NCBI GenBank assembly: GCA_963842505.1 | Contig: CAWJGZ010000001.1 | Span: 1,798,001-1,862,000, forward strand | Reading direction: 5' to 3' | Length of the DNA stretch: 64,000 nt | From: PALSA-129 sp963842505 | GTDB lineage: Bacteria > Acidobacteriota > Terriglobia > Bryobacterales > Bryobacteraceae | Shown here: positions 35,770-43,980 of the stretch, in pieces | Layout of the letters: the number at the start of each line of letters is the position of its first letter | How positions within the stretch are numbered: position 1 is the stretch's first letter | The notes under the pieces: generated by a model | Told to the model about the DNA's origin: nothing | Databases searched by the model: none | The model's input: only the letters and a program-made list of their open reading frames with translations | Translations under genes and position numbers: made by a program

Positions 35770-37083
35770 ATGTCCTTGCGGCACTTTTTGGAGCGCTACT
35801 TCGAGTTCGCTTCGCTGGGCGCCAATTGGCGCACCGAAATCCTCGCCGGGTTCACGACCTTCATGACGATGGCGTATATCGTCTTCGTCAATCCCGCCAT
35901 TCTTCACGAAACCGGCATGCCACTTGCCGCGGTAACGGCCGCGACGTGTTTATCGGCCGCCATCGGCAGTTGCCTGATGGGCGCGCTGGCCCGCTACCCC
36001 ATCGCGCTCGCGCCGGGCATGGGACTCAACGCCTACTTTACGTACTCGGTGGTCAAGGGCATGGGCATTCCGTGGCAGGCCGCGCTGGGAGCGGTGTTCG
36101 TCTCCGGGCTGGCCTTTTTTCTGCTCACACTGCTGGGCGTCCGCCAGATCATCCTCTCCGCCATCCCGTTCGAACTGCACGCCGCGGTAGCCGCCGGCGT
36201 GGGGCTCTTCATCGCCTTGATCGGCCTGCGCAATTCCGGAATCGTGGTGCCCAGCGCCGCCACCACGGTGACCCTCGGACACCTCAACGATAAGAGCACC
36301 GAGCTCGCGATCTTCGGTTTGCTGCTGATTGCCGCGCTGCTGGCCTGGCGCGTCCGCGCGGCCATGCTGATCGGCATCGTGGCCACCACCCTGCTCGCAC
36401 TCGCGACCGGCGTGGCGCATTGGGCGCCGCAGATGTACAAGTTCTCGGATCTCTCGGCGACGGCTTTCAAGCTCGATCTAGCGGCTACTTTTCGTATCGG
36501 CTTCTTTGAGATTGTCTTCGTCTTCCTCTTTATCGACATGTTCGACAACATCGGAACGCTGGTTGCGGTGGGCTCCAAGGCAGGGCTGTTCGACAGCGCC
36601 CACCGCATCCCGCGCGTCAACCGCATCCTGATTTCGGACTCCGTCGCCACCATGGCCGGTTCGCTCGCCGGCACGTCCACGGTGGTCAGCTATATCGAAA
36701 GCGCCGCGGGCGTGGCCGTGGGAGGCCGCACCGGCATTCCCGCCATCGTCACCGGACTGTTGTTCGTGGCGGCGCTGTTCCTGGCGCCGGTGGCGGGCGC
36801 GATACCGGCCGCGGCCACGGCTCCGGCGCTGATCATCGTGGGATGCCTCATGATGCCGGTGGTGGCAGAGATTCAATGGAACGATATCGAAGTAGCCGTG
36901 CCGGCGTTCCTCACAATGATGGCTATCCCGCTGACTTTCAGCATCGCCAACGGCCTGGCTTTCGGTTTCACCACCTACACGCTCATGAAGATCATGCGCG
37001 GCAAGTTCCGCCAGGTGAACTGGCTGGTGTATGTGCTGACCGCGATTTTCATTGCGCGGTTCCTTTATCTGTCGCGGGGGTAG
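35770..37083 (+). CDS. NCS2-family purine (adenine/guanine/hypoxanthine) permease
   Basis: A 437-aa permease with about 12-14 hydrophobic segments. AzgA-like signatures are present: EILAGFTTFMTMAYIVFVNP near the start, GMGLNAYFTYSV (residues about 78-90), FLFIDMFDNIGTLVAV (about 254-270), and GTSTVVSYIESAAGVAVGGR (about 300-320), the substrate-site region of the AzgA branch. It imports purine bases with protons. A guanine deaminase (41308) and XdhC-like gene (50682) elsewhere in the window fit purine catabolism, although they are not in one operon. Confidence 0.92.
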   Translation: MSLRHFLERYFEFASLGANWRTEILAGFTTFMTMAYIVFVNPAILHETGMPLAAVTAATCLSAAIGSCLMGALARYPIALAPGMGLNAYFTYSVVKGMGIPWQAALGAVFVSGLAFFLLTLLGVRQIILSAIPFELHAAVAAGVGLFIALIGLRNSGIVVPSAATTVTLGHLNDKSTELAIFGLLLIAALLAWRVRAAMLIGIVATTLLALATGVAHWAPQMYKFSDLSATAFKLDLAATFRIGFFEIVFVFLFIDMFDNIGTLVAVGSKAGLFDSAHRIPRVNRILISDSVATMAGSLAGTSTVVSYIESAAGVAVGGRTGIPAIVTGLLFVAALFLAPVAGAIPAAATAPALIIVGCLMMPVVAEIQWNDIEVAVPAFLTMMAIPLTFSIANGLAFGFTTYTLMKIMRGKFRQVNWLVYVLTAIFIARFLYLSRG

Positions 37084-37091
37084 GGGCAAGG

Positions 37092-37135
37092 GCGCCGGCA
37101 AGAATGCCGGCGTTGCAGGCCTCTTGGCCCGCCGG
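37092..37135. repeat. Double-hairpin repeat, family B, copy 1
   Basis: GCCGGC-AAGAAT-GCCGGC, GTT, then a second degenerate hairpin. The same design is at 38099-38143, 51663-51706 and inside both MITEs, where the two GC-rich hairpins are also separated by GTT and followed by TCCAC. It lies just after the permease stop and may act as transcript terminator or RNA stabiliser. Confidence 0.6.
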
Positions 37136-37224
37136 CACGGAGCCGCTAGCGGTTCCGTACTCCAGACTAGAGTTTCTAAATTTTTGGATGAGAATTCCGT
37201 GTATGGCGGCTCACTATCCATTTG

Positions 37225-37321
37225 GACCGGTGCACCGCCAAGCCCGAAGGGCGAAAGATATTAGCCCACGGCGCAAGCCGTTGGGACACATCGGATCGGC
37301 CGCGTAGCCCCGGTAAGGGGC
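37225..37321. repeat. REP block upstream of the RAYT gene
   Basis: Reads GCCCGAAGGGCGAAAGATAT, then TAGCCCACGGC...GCCGT and CCCCGGTAAGGGG. This is the reverse-complement arrangement of the blocks found after the gene (37785-37885 and 37987-38087), so the transposase gene is bracketed by inverted REP units, the classic RAYT layout. Confidence 0.7.
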
Positions 37322-37329
37322 GTAAGTTT

Positions 37330-37782
37330 ATGCCACACACCTTCGCTTCCCTGCTCGTTCACATCGTCTTTTCCACGAAGAACCGCGCCTGTGACTTGTC
37401 ACCTGAGCTTGCCGCCCGACTGTTCCCTTACATCGCTGGAATTGTCAGAGAGCGAAAAGGTGTTCCGCTGATCATTAATGGTCCCGCAGATCACATTCAT
37501 CTGCTAGTTTACGTCTCTGCCACGGAATCAATGGCGGACTTGGTAAGAGTTGTGAAGTGCAATTCGTCCCGCTGGGTACACGAGCAGTTTCCGGAGCGGC
37601 AGCGGTTCGGCTGGCAGGCTGGATACGGCGCCTTCAGCGTGAGTAGCTCCCGAGCGGCTGATGTGAAGGACTACATTGCGGCGCAGCAAGAGCACCATCG
37701 GCGGTTTTCGTTCCAGGAGGAATTTCTGACATTCCTGCGAAAGCATGGGATGGCATATGATGTGCGCGACCTCTGGGGCTGA
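37330..37782 (+). CDS. REP-associated tyrosine transposase (RAYT, IS200/IS605-like)
   Basis: A 150-aa single-domain Y1 transposase. The HUH motif is DHIHLLVYV (about residues 56-64), and the likely catalytic tyrosine is in KDYIAAQQEHH (about Y117). N-terminus MPHTFASLLVHIVFSTKNR, C-terminus EEFLTFLRKHGMAYDVRDLWG match RAYT proteins. It nicks single-stranded hairpins and is thought to spread the REPs around it. REP blocks lie on both sides in inverted order, and its last 97 nt are duplicated downstream. Confidence 0.9.
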   Translation: MPHTFASLLVHIVFSTKNRACDLSPELAARLFPYIAGIVRERKGVPLIINGPADHIHLLVYVSATESMADLVRVVKCNSSRWVHEQFPERQRFGWQAGYGAFSVSSSRAADVKDYIAAQQEHHRRFSFQEEFLTFLRKHGMAYDVRDLWG

Positions 37783-38087
37783 AACCAGCCTTTCGCCCCG
37801 TTCCGGGGCTTTTAACCTCTTAACCCGCGATCCACACGGCTCACGCCGTGGGCTATCATCTTTCGCCCTTCGGGCTTGGCAAATGTGGCAAGAGCACCAT
37901 CGGCGGTTTTCGCTCCAGGAGGAATTTCTGACATTCCTGCGAAAGCATGGGATGGCATATGATGTGCGCGACCTCTGGGGCTGAAACCAGCCTTTCGCCC
38001 CGTTCCGGGGCTCTTAACCTCTAACCGGCTGTCCGCACGGCTCACGCCGTGGGCTATCCTCCTTCGCCCTTCGGGCTTGGCAAATGC
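37686..38087. repeat. Tandem duplication of RAYT 3' end plus REP, two units of about 201 bp
   Basis: Unit 1 (37686-37887) begins GCAAGAGCACCATCGGCGG inside the RAYT gene and runs through its stop codon and REP hairpins. Unit 2 (37888-38087) repeats it with few differences and one 1-bp indel. The second unit therefore contains a 5'-truncated, non-functional copy of the RAYT C-terminus. This fills the 437-bp gap after the gene, along with a family-B hairpin. Confidence 0.85.
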
Positions 38088-38098
38088 AGAAACTCCAG

Positions 38099-38143
38099 GC
38101 GCCGGCAAGAATGCCCGCGTTGCAGGCTGGAAAGCCTGCTCCA
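38099..38143. repeat. Double-hairpin repeat, family B, copy 2
   Basis: GCCGGCAAGAATGCCCGC, GTT, then GCAGGC-TGGAAA-GCCTGC and TCCAC. Compare with 51663-51706. It follows the duplicated REPs, in line with accumulation of mobile hairpins in this gap. Confidence 0.6.
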
Positions 38144-38219
38144 CGGGACTGAACTGCTCTCGTGGAAGCAGCGGAGATATGCCCCACACGCGGAGCCGGT
38201 ATTTGATGCGCGGCGCGGC

Positions 38220-38900
38220 TTAGGGGTGAAGGCTCAGCGTGGTTTTTCCGGCGGGGCCGCTGTAAATCAGCTCCACCGAGTAAATGCCTTTGCTCTGGCC
38301 GCGGTAGGAGAAGAAAAGCAGGCCTGCCTGGGGAAGCGGGCGGTCGCCCTCCGGCAGCGCGGCTTTCTGAATCTTCTGCTGCATGGCGTGCTGTAACGGC
38401 ATCGGCATGTGGACCGGCGCCGGCTTGGAACCGGCATCGGCTCCGCTATCACCACTCGTGATGCCGGTTTTTGATTTCGATGGCGGCTCGGGCGGCTCCC
38501 ACGAGGGATCTTTCGCACTGGAGAAAACCACGCCGTAAGGCTGGCTGGGCGCGGGGGTTTTCTTGCCGTTGATGCGGAGCGAAAAGTCGGTGGTGGAGAG
38601 CGTGAGGTGAGATCCAGACGGGCCATACAAGCCCGTTTCGACCACCACATAATCCTCGGTGGTAAAAAGGCCCTGCGGCGTGGGGATGGAGTGTTCCGTG
38701 AAGTCGGCCGCTATGGTGAAACCGCCCAACAGGGCCTGGGCCTGATAATCGGCCGGACCCACTCTAGGCGGCATACCCTTGATTTCGTTGGCGGGCGTCT
38801 CCTTGGCAGGAGCGTCCTTGGCGGGAGGCGTCTGCTCCTGGGCGCACAGACACAGGGCGACGATCCAGACAGAGTTTCTCAAGGCTTGGGAAATTCGCAT
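38220..38900 (-). CDS. Exported hypothetical protein, 226 aa
   Basis: Signal peptide MRISQALRNSVWIVALCLC, then a short Pro/Ala/Lys-rich stretch (TPPAKDAPAKETPANEI) and a beta-rich domain (YGPSGSHLTLSTTDFSLRIN, YGVVFSSAKDPSWEPPEPP). Positions such as HLTLSTTDFSLRINGKK recur in acidobacterial secreted proteins of unknown function. I do not recognise an enzymatic motif. The start at 38900 is chosen for the signal peptide and an AAGCAGG site; a longer frame upstream runs through a family-A repeat and is not credible. Confidence 0.65.
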   Translation of the reverse strand: MRISQALRNSVWIVALCLCAQEQTPPAKDAPAKETPANEIKGMPPRVGPADYQAQALLGGFTIAADFTEHSIPTPQGLFTTEDYVVVETGLYGPSGSHLTLSTTDFSLRINGKKTPAPSQPYGVVFSSAKDPSWEPPEPPSKSKTGITSGDSGADAGSKPAPVHMPMPLQHAMQQKIQKAALPEGDRPLPQAGLLFFSYRGQSKGIYSVELIYSGPAGKTTLSLHP

Positions 38901-38970
38901 GCCTGCTTTCAAGCTAACATGGCGGAGGCCCCTCCGGCACGGCGTCCCCGGCTTCTGGTGTGCGGCATAG

Positions 38971-39064
38971 TGGATGGCATTGCGATTTCCCGGAGAAACG
39001 GGCGTTAGCGAGCGGCCATGTCCAGGGTGCGTGGCGGGCCGCTCACTTACGTTCGCGGTTCTGT
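38971..39064. repeat. Dispersed palindromic repeat, family A, copy 2
   Basis: On the minus strand it reads CAGAACCGCGAACGTAAGTG, then CGGCCCGCCACGCACCCTGG, and GGGAAATCGCAATGCCATCC, matching copy 1 (5255-5360) almost base for base over its two ends. Located between the secreted protein and the carboxyltransferase gene. Confidence 0.75.
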
Positions 39065-39159
39065 GCCGGTGCAGCGAGCGCATTCGAAAGAACGGCACTC
39101 CGCGCCCATTCGCCTGCAATACCGTTTAAAATGAATAATTCAGACACTAAATACCTCTT

Positions 39160-40719
39160 ATGGACGCCCCTATCAAGATGTCAAAAGATCGCATCGCCGC
39201 TCTCCATGCGGCCAAGGAGCGCGTCCGCGCCGGCGGCGGAGCGGAGCGCGCCGCCAAGCAGCACGCCGAGGGCAAACTCACCGCTCGGGAGCGGCTGGCG
39301 GCCCTGCTGGATCGCGATACCTTTCAGGAGACCGGCCTGTTCGCGCAGCATCGGGCCTCGCTGTTCGGGATGGCCGATAAACCCCTTCCGGCCGACGGCG
39401 TCGTTACCGGGAGCGGCAAAGTGGGCGGACGGACCGTGCATGTCGCCTCGCAGGATTTCACGGTGGCGGGCGGCTCGGCCGGGGAAGTCCACGGCAATAA
39501 GATTGCCGATTCGCTCCGCCACTCCCTGAACACCGGCACGCCCTTCGTGTTCATTAACGATTCCGGCGGCGCTCGCGTGCAAGAGGGCGTCGGCTCGCTG
39601 GCCGGTTACGCCCGGGTCTTCTATCACAACGTGCTGCTTTCCGGGGTGGTCCCGCAGATCTCGCTGATCTGCGGCCCGTGCGCCGGCGGCGCCGCCTATA
39701 GTCCGGCGCTGACCGATTTCATCATCCAGACGCGCTACGCTTACATGTTCATCACCGGGCCCGCGGTCATCAAGCAGGTCACCAACGAGGTGATCACCGC
39801 GGAACAACTGGGCGGCGCGCGCGCCCAGATGAACAATTCCGGGGTGGTCCACTTTATCGCCGAAAACGACATCGAAGCCATTCAGATCTGCAAACGCCTG
39901 CTCTCTTTTCTGCCGTCCAATTATCTGGAAGATCCGCCGCGCATCGCTCCCGACCGCCGTCACATGCGCGACGATTCGCTCAACCGCATCCTGCCGGAAG
40001 AGCCCAAACTGCCCTACGACATGCGCGACATTATCAACAAGATTGTCGACCGCGAAGATTTCCTGGAAGTGCAGAAGGAATTCGCCCGCAATCTGGTGAT
40101 CGGTTTCGGCCGCATTCTGGGCCGCACCATCGGCGTGATCGCCAACCAGCCATGCGTGGTGGCCGGCGCGCTGGATATCAACGCTTCCGATAAGGGCGCG
40201 CGCTTCATCCGTTTCTGCAACGCCTTCAACATCCCGCTGGTCACGCTGGTGGACGTTCCGGGATTTCTGCCCGGCGTCGACCAGGAGCACGGCGGCATCA
40301 TCCGGCACGGCGCCAAGCTGCTGTTCGCTTACGCCGCGGCCACCGTTCCCAAACTTACGGTGGTCATCCGCAAGGCATACGGCGGCGGGTATATCGCCAT
40401 GTGCTCAAAGGATCTGGGCGCCGATCGCGTGTTCGCCTGGCCCACCGCGGAGATTGCCGTGATGGGCGCGGAAGGCGCGGCCGAAATCGTCTTCCGCCGC
40501 GAGATCGCCGCCGCCGACGATCAAGATGCCCGCCGCCAGGAATTGATCGACGAATACCGCGACACGTTTGCCACTCCCTATGTCTCGGCCGGCGCCCGCC
40601 TGGTGGACGATATCATCGAACCGGCCGAAACCCGCGGCTGCCTGGCGGCGGTTCTGGAGTCGCTCACCACCAAGCGCATCTCGCGTCCCGGTAAGAAGCA
40701 CGGAAATATGCCGCTATGA
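39160..40719 (+). CDS. Acyl-CoA carboxylase carboxyltransferase subunit (propionyl-CoA type)
   Basis: A 519-aa biotin-dependent carboxyltransferase. Family motifs: KLTARERLAALLDRDTFQET near residue 45, GSGKVGGRTVHVASQDFTVA, INDSGGARVQEGVGSLAGYA (N-terminal crotonase-like acyl-CoA site), GPCAGGAAYSPALTDF, and the C-terminal half with DVPGFLPGVDQEHGGIIRHG and KAYGGGYIAMCSKDLGADR. It moves a carboxyl group from biotin to propionyl- or methylmalonyl-type acyl-CoA. Coupled by an ATGA overlap to the biotin-carrier gene; no biotin carboxylase is nearby. Confidence 0.93.
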   Translation: MDAPIKMSKDRIAALHAAKERVRAGGGAERAAKQHAEGKLTARERLAALLDRDTFQETGLFAQHRASLFGMADKPLPADGVVTGSGKVGGRTVHVASQDFTVAGGSAGEVHGNKIADSLRHSLNTGTPFVFINDSGGARVQEGVGSLAGYARVFYHNVLLSGVVPQISLICGPCAGGAAYSPALTDFIIQTRYAYMFITGPAVIKQVTNEVITAEQLGGARAQMNNSGVVHFIAENDIEAIQICKRLLSFLPSNYLEDPPRIAPDRRHMRDDSLNRILPEEPKLPYDMRDIINKIVDREDFLEVQKEFARNLVIGFGRILGRTIGVIANQPCVVAGALDINASDKGARFIRFCNAFNIPLVTLVDVPGFLPGVDQEHGGIIRHGAKLLFAYAAATVPKLTVVIRKAYGGGYIAMCSKDLGADRVFAWPTAEIAVMGAEGAAEIVFRREIAAADDQDARRQELIDEYRDTFATPYVSAGARLVDDIIEPAETRGCLAAVLESLTTKRISRPGKKHGNMPL

Positions 40720-41153
40720 AAAGGAACCAGCGCCAACAGATCCTTGCCGCGGCCGCCTCCTACGGGTTTGCCTCCGCGCCGCGCCCGGAGAGAACCAACA
40801 TGAAACTGCGCATCAAGCTGGAGGGCGAAAGCTACGATGTGGAGGTTGAAGTCCTGCCCGACGCCGTGGATTTGGATTTCGCGGTGCCGACTCCCGACAG
40901 CATCGGCCACCCGCCACCGCCGCCCGATTCGCGCGAACAGGACAAGATTTGCCGCAGCCCCATCGCCGGCATGGTGGTTTCGGTGTGCGCCCAACTGGGC
41001 CAGCAAGTCGCGCAGGACGCACCGTTGCTGGTGATCGAAGCCATGAAGATGCTGACCACCATCGGCGCCTCGGTGGGTGGCACCGTGCAGGAGATCCACG
41101 TGAGCCCCGGCGATACCGTCAAACCGGGGCAACCGCTTTGCACGCTGGTGTAG
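40716..41153 (+). CDS. Biotin carboxyl carrier protein
   Basis: A 145-aa protein, or 117 aa if translation begins at the internal ATG 40800, which has GGAG 9 nt before it. The C-terminal biotinyl domain has the biotin site in LLVIEAMKMLTTI. A Pro-rich linker (HPPPPPDS) precedes it, and residues from MKLRIKLEGESYDVEVEV form an N-terminal strand region. It shuttles carboxybiotin to the carboxyltransferase, with which it overlaps by ATGA. The longer start is listed because of that overlap; the shorter one fits the family equally well. Confidence 0.88.
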   Translation: MKRNQRQQILAAAASYGFASAPRPERTNMKLRIKLEGESYDVEVEVLPDAVDLDFAVPTPDSIGHPPPPPDSREQDKICRSPIAGMVVSVCAQLGQQVAQDAPLLVIEAMKMLTTIGASVGGTVQEIHVSPGDTVKPGQPLCTLV

Positions 41154-41227
41154 CGGGGAGGGTTGTGGATCGGGGGATCCGCCCCCTGACCCGGCGGAGC
41201 CGGAAGCAGAGAGGAATCTGGTTTTTC

Positions 41228-41252
41228 AACGCGGAGGCGCGGAGACGCGGAG
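41228..41252. repeat. Short dispersed GC-rich repeat, family C, copy 1
   Basis: AACGCGGAGGCGCGGAGACG followed by CGGAG; identical at 51605-51629 and with few changes at 61138-61162. When translated it gives FNAEARRRG, a phrase common in spurious bacterial protein predictions, so frames through it should not be annotated. Confidence 0.65.
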
Positions 41253-41307
41253 GGAAAAGAAATAGAGTCAAGAGTGGAGATCGCTGAGAAAGCGGAAAAT
41301 ATTCGTA

Positions 41308-41772
41308 CTAATACTTCACTCTTCCCGTTTTCGTCGCCCACTCTTCAAACGGGCGTGTGGCGTTTTGCTCCGCTACCCGAATCATGGGAATCGCCCGCTC
41401 GCCAGGCGGCAGCGCGATGTCCTTATAGATGAAATTGTCGTCGAAGCCCGCCGCGCCGGCGTCCTCCTGGGTCGCCGCGTAGAATACCTGCGACGGCCGC
41501 GCCCAGTAGATGGCTCCCAGACACATCGGGCAAGGTTCGCAGGAGGTGTAGATGCAGCAGCCCGCCAATTGGAAGTCACCCAGCACCCGGCAGGCCTCCC
41601 GGATGGCGACGATCTCGGCGTGGGCCGTGGGATCGTTGGTGCGCGTCACCTGGTTGGTCCCGGTGGAGATCACGATCCCGTCCTTCACCACCAGCGCGGC
41701 GAACGGTCCTCCGTCCCGCCGCACGTTTTCCACCGCCAGATCGATTGCTTGCTTGAGAAATGTGTTGTTCAT
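41308..41772 (-). CDS. guaD: Guanine deaminase-type nucleobase deaminase
   Basis: A 154-aa cytidine-deaminase-fold enzyme of the small bacterial guanine deaminase type. Zinc motif H51-A-E53 (PTAHAEIVAIREA) and C81-x-x-C84 (TSCEPCPMCLGAIYWA). C-terminal residues FEEWATKTGRVKY match the family's substrate-closing tail. It converts guanine to xanthine. The start ATG 41772 gives the typical length. It complements the purine permease at 35770. Confidence 0.9.
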   Translation of the reverse strand: MNNTFLKQAIDLAVENVRRDGGPFAALVVKDGIVISTGTNQVTRTNDPTAHAEIVAIREACRVLGDFQLAGCCIYTSCEPCPMCLGAIYWARPSQVFYAATQEDAGAAGFDDNFIYKDIALPPGERAIPMIRVAEQNATRPFEEWATKTGRVKY

Positions 41773-41859
41773 GTGGCTCTGAGCGCCACTCAATAGCCTA
41801 CACGAACTGGCGCGGTCCGGGGGGCGACAACAAGCGATTCTTAGCGTACCAACTACTCC

Positions 41860-41939
41860 GGCACCGAACCGCGAGCGTGAGCGAGCGGCCAGCTCCAGGG
41901 TGCGTGGCGGGCCGCTCCCTGACACTTGCGGTTCTGTAC
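41860..41939. repeat. Dispersed palindromic repeat, family A, copy 3
   Basis: Starts CACCGAACCGCGAGCGTGAG and ends CACTTGCGGTTCTG, whose reverse complement matches the start, so it forms a long imperfect hairpin with CCAGGGTGCGTGGCGGGCC near the middle. It sits directly before the IS110-type element, in the 320-bp gap after guaD. A GGGCCGCG/CGCGGCCC hairpin (41962-41969, 41980-41987) lies between it and the IS end. Confidence 0.75.
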
Positions 41940-42092
41940 TACTACGTTTTTGTTTCTTTGCGGGCCGCGAAGATTTTTCCGCGGCCCAAGTCCGTAGGAC
42001 GACAGAGTATAGATGGAATGAGAAGGCCGGTTTCCCGGCGGGATGCGATATGCTCCCACAAAGCACTGTCCGGTGCAAAAAGGAGACCAGCC

Positions 42093-43205
42093 ATGAAGAA
42101 GAATACCATCGAAAAGCCGAAGCAAAATCGGAAGAGCCGCAAGCAACTAGACGGGAACTTAACCGTGGGAATTGATCTGGGGGACCGGAGCTCGCGCTAC
42201 TGCATCCTGAACCAAGACGGTGAGGTCATACGGGCAGCGTCGGTGGCGACCACGAAGAAGGATCTGAACCGCGTTTTTGGGGCGCTGCCGCACAGTCGCG
42301 TGGTGCTGGAAGTGGGGACGCACTCGCCCTGGGTGAGCCGCCATCTGAGGTCCCTGGGACATGAGGTGATCGTGGCGAATCCGCGCCGCACGCGACTGAT
42401 TGCGGCCAGCAGCAACAAGCAGGACCGGCTGGATGCCGAAACTCTGGCGCGGTTGGGGAGGATGGACCCGAAGCTACTGTTTCCGATCCGTCACCGCAGC
42501 GAAGCGGCGCAGGCGGACCTGACGGTGATCCGGACGCGGGCGGCCTTGGTGGAAGGGCGGACCCGATTGATTAATGCGGCCCGAGGATTGACCAAATCGT
42601 TTGGGGAGCGGCTGCGGAAGTGCGATGCGCGGTACGTCAATGAGGAGCTGGCCAAGGACTTGCCGCCGGCTTTGAAAGAGGCCATCGAGCCGCTGCTGAA
42701 ACACATCGGAGAACTGAGCGCGCGCATCCAGGAATACGACGTTGCCATCCAGAGGATCGCCCGGGAACGGTACCCGGAAGTTGGGTTGCTGACGATGGTG
42801 GGAGGGGTGGGAGTATTGATGGCGCTGACGTTTGTTCTCACCTTGGAAGACCCGCATCGCTTCCAGCGAAGCCGCGACGTAGGGGCGTACTTGGGGATGA
42901 GGCCGCGGCGGCGGCAAAGCGGGGGGAGCGATCCGGAGCTGGGAATCAGCAAGGAAGGCGACATATACCTGCGAAAAATACTGGTGCAGGGGGCGCATGT
43001 GATTCTGGGACGGAGCGGGCGGGATAGCGATTTGCGGCGGTTCGGGCAAAAGCTGGTGGCGCGCGGGGGCCAAGGGGCGAAGAAGAAAGCGCGCGTAGCG
43101 GTAGCGCGGAAACTGGCGGTGCTGCTGCATCACCTATGGGTGACGGGCGAAGTGTACGAACCGCTGCGGAACAGCCAGGTGGCGCCCGTGCCGGCAGCCG
43201 CCTGA
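42093..43205 (+). CDS. IS110-family DEDD transposase
   Basis: A 370-aa RNA-guided-type recombinase. The N-terminal RuvC-like DEDD domain begins GNLTVGIDLGDRSSRYCI (D28), with VVLEVGTHSPWV and KQDRLDAETLARLGRMD (third and fourth acidic positions). The C-terminal transposase_20 domain includes LLTMVGGVGVLMALTFVLTL, followed by SRDVGAYLGMRPRRRQSGGS and GDIYLRKILVQGAHV, where the catalytic Ser is expected. ATG 42093 is preceded by AAAGGAGAC. No damage is visible, so it may be active. Confidence 0.9.
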   Translation: MKKNTIEKPKQNRKSRKQLDGNLTVGIDLGDRSSRYCILNQDGEVIRAASVATTKKDLNRVFGALPHSRVVLEVGTHSPWVSRHLRSLGHEVIVANPRRTRLIAASSNKQDRLDAETLARLGRMDPKLLFPIRHRSEAAQADLTVIRTRAALVEGRTRLINAARGLTKSFGERLRKCDARYVNEELAKDLPPALKEAIEPLLKHIGELSARIQEYDVAIQRIARERYPEVGLLTMVGGVGVLMALTFVLTLEDPHRFQRSRDVGAYLGMRPRRRQSGGSDPELGISKEGDIYLRKILVQGAHVILGRSGRDSDLRRFGQKLVARGGQGAKKKARVAVARKLAVLLHHLWVTGEVYEPLRNSQVAPVPAAA

Positions 43206-43734
43206 AGCGCCGGCCGAAAGCGAGCGAACGGAGAACGAACGAGAGTGGGGATCAGCCAGTTGGGATGGACCGAGAAAGGTATCAGGGCAACGAGGATGTA
43301 CGTATCGCCGAGTTCGGGTGACTGCGACACTGGGCTGGATCAAAGCTCACCAGTCATGGTGAGCAGAAGGTCGCTCTTTAGATGGCAGCACCCGGAAGTA
43401 ATCGAGAACGCCAACAGGCACGAGCCCGAGGGGCTCACTCATAGTGCGAATGGAAGCAGGGCGAACCGGGCGGACGAACAGAACAGTGGCCGAGCCAGCG
43501 GCGCGATGAGAAAGCACCGCCGCGGGCGCGCCTGCCATTCCCTCATCACCCTTTGTGTCGCATCGGAGCCACCCGTCAAGGCTACCCTTCGGCTCGCTTG
43601 CTCCCTCCGGTCGCAGCGCTCGGCCTTGACGGGGCCCGGCTCCGACGCAAGGGCCGATTTCAGAGATGAGGGAATGGCAGGCTTAGTTCACTCCGCAAGA
43701 GGACAACCATGCCAGCAGTTTTCCCTTGACACAG
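43206..43734 (+). ncRNA. Candidate bridge/seek RNA region of the IS110 element
   Basis: A non-coding stretch between transposase stop and right inverted repeat. Its most striking part is a hairpin at 43531-43681: 17 perfect base pairs (CCTGCCATTCCCTCATC with 43665-43681), then GGAGCC (43565-43570) with GGCTCC (43638-43643), and GTCAAGGC (43575-43582) with GCCTTGAC (43623-43630), leaving a 40-nt apical loop. A structured RNA from this position would fit IS1111-type guide RNAs, but the large hairpin may instead be an inserted element. The exact ends are unknown. Confidence 0.4.
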
Positions 43735-43835
43735 ACCGGCCTTCTCATGGAAGCCCAGTGCGCTAGCACTGGGAACCCCGCGCAAGACCATTAGCCGCGG
43801 AACGGGCCGTAAGAATCCGGGCCCGCTCGCACCTT

Positions 43836-43920
43836 TCGCCCCGTTCCGGGGCGGGTCAATTGGCGACCTGGACCCAGGGCTTCGCGCCCTGAGCTGTCAT
43901 CTTTCGCCCTTTGGGCTCTC
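43836..43920. repeat. REP block like those of the RAYT locus
   Basis: Contains TTTCGCCCCGTTCCGGGGC and GGGCTTCGCGCCC...CATCTTTCGCCCTTTGGGC, closely matching the blocks at 37785-37885 and 37987-38087 about 6 kb away. It lies between the IS110 element and the minus-strand PAS-LuxR gene, and may work as the latter's terminator. Confidence 0.65.
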
Positions 43921-43980
43921 TTAGAAGTACGCTGGTTGCGGCTTGCCGCGCTGTGCCGGGGGGTGCAGTTGCCCAGCTTG

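Larger units (their letters stand above)
42018..43748 (+). mobile_element. IS110-family (IS1111-type) insertion sequence
   Basis: The DEDD transposase gene is bracketed by a perfect 14-bp inverted repeat: ATGAGAAGGCCGGT at 42018-42031 and its reverse complement at 43735-43748. Subterminal inverted repeats mark the IS1111 subgroup; real ends may lie a few bases outside. The 5' non-coding part is about 75 bp, while the 3' part is about 530 bp, much longer, and contains a large hairpin. In IS1111-type elements the guide RNA is encoded downstream of the transposase. Confidence 0.75.
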
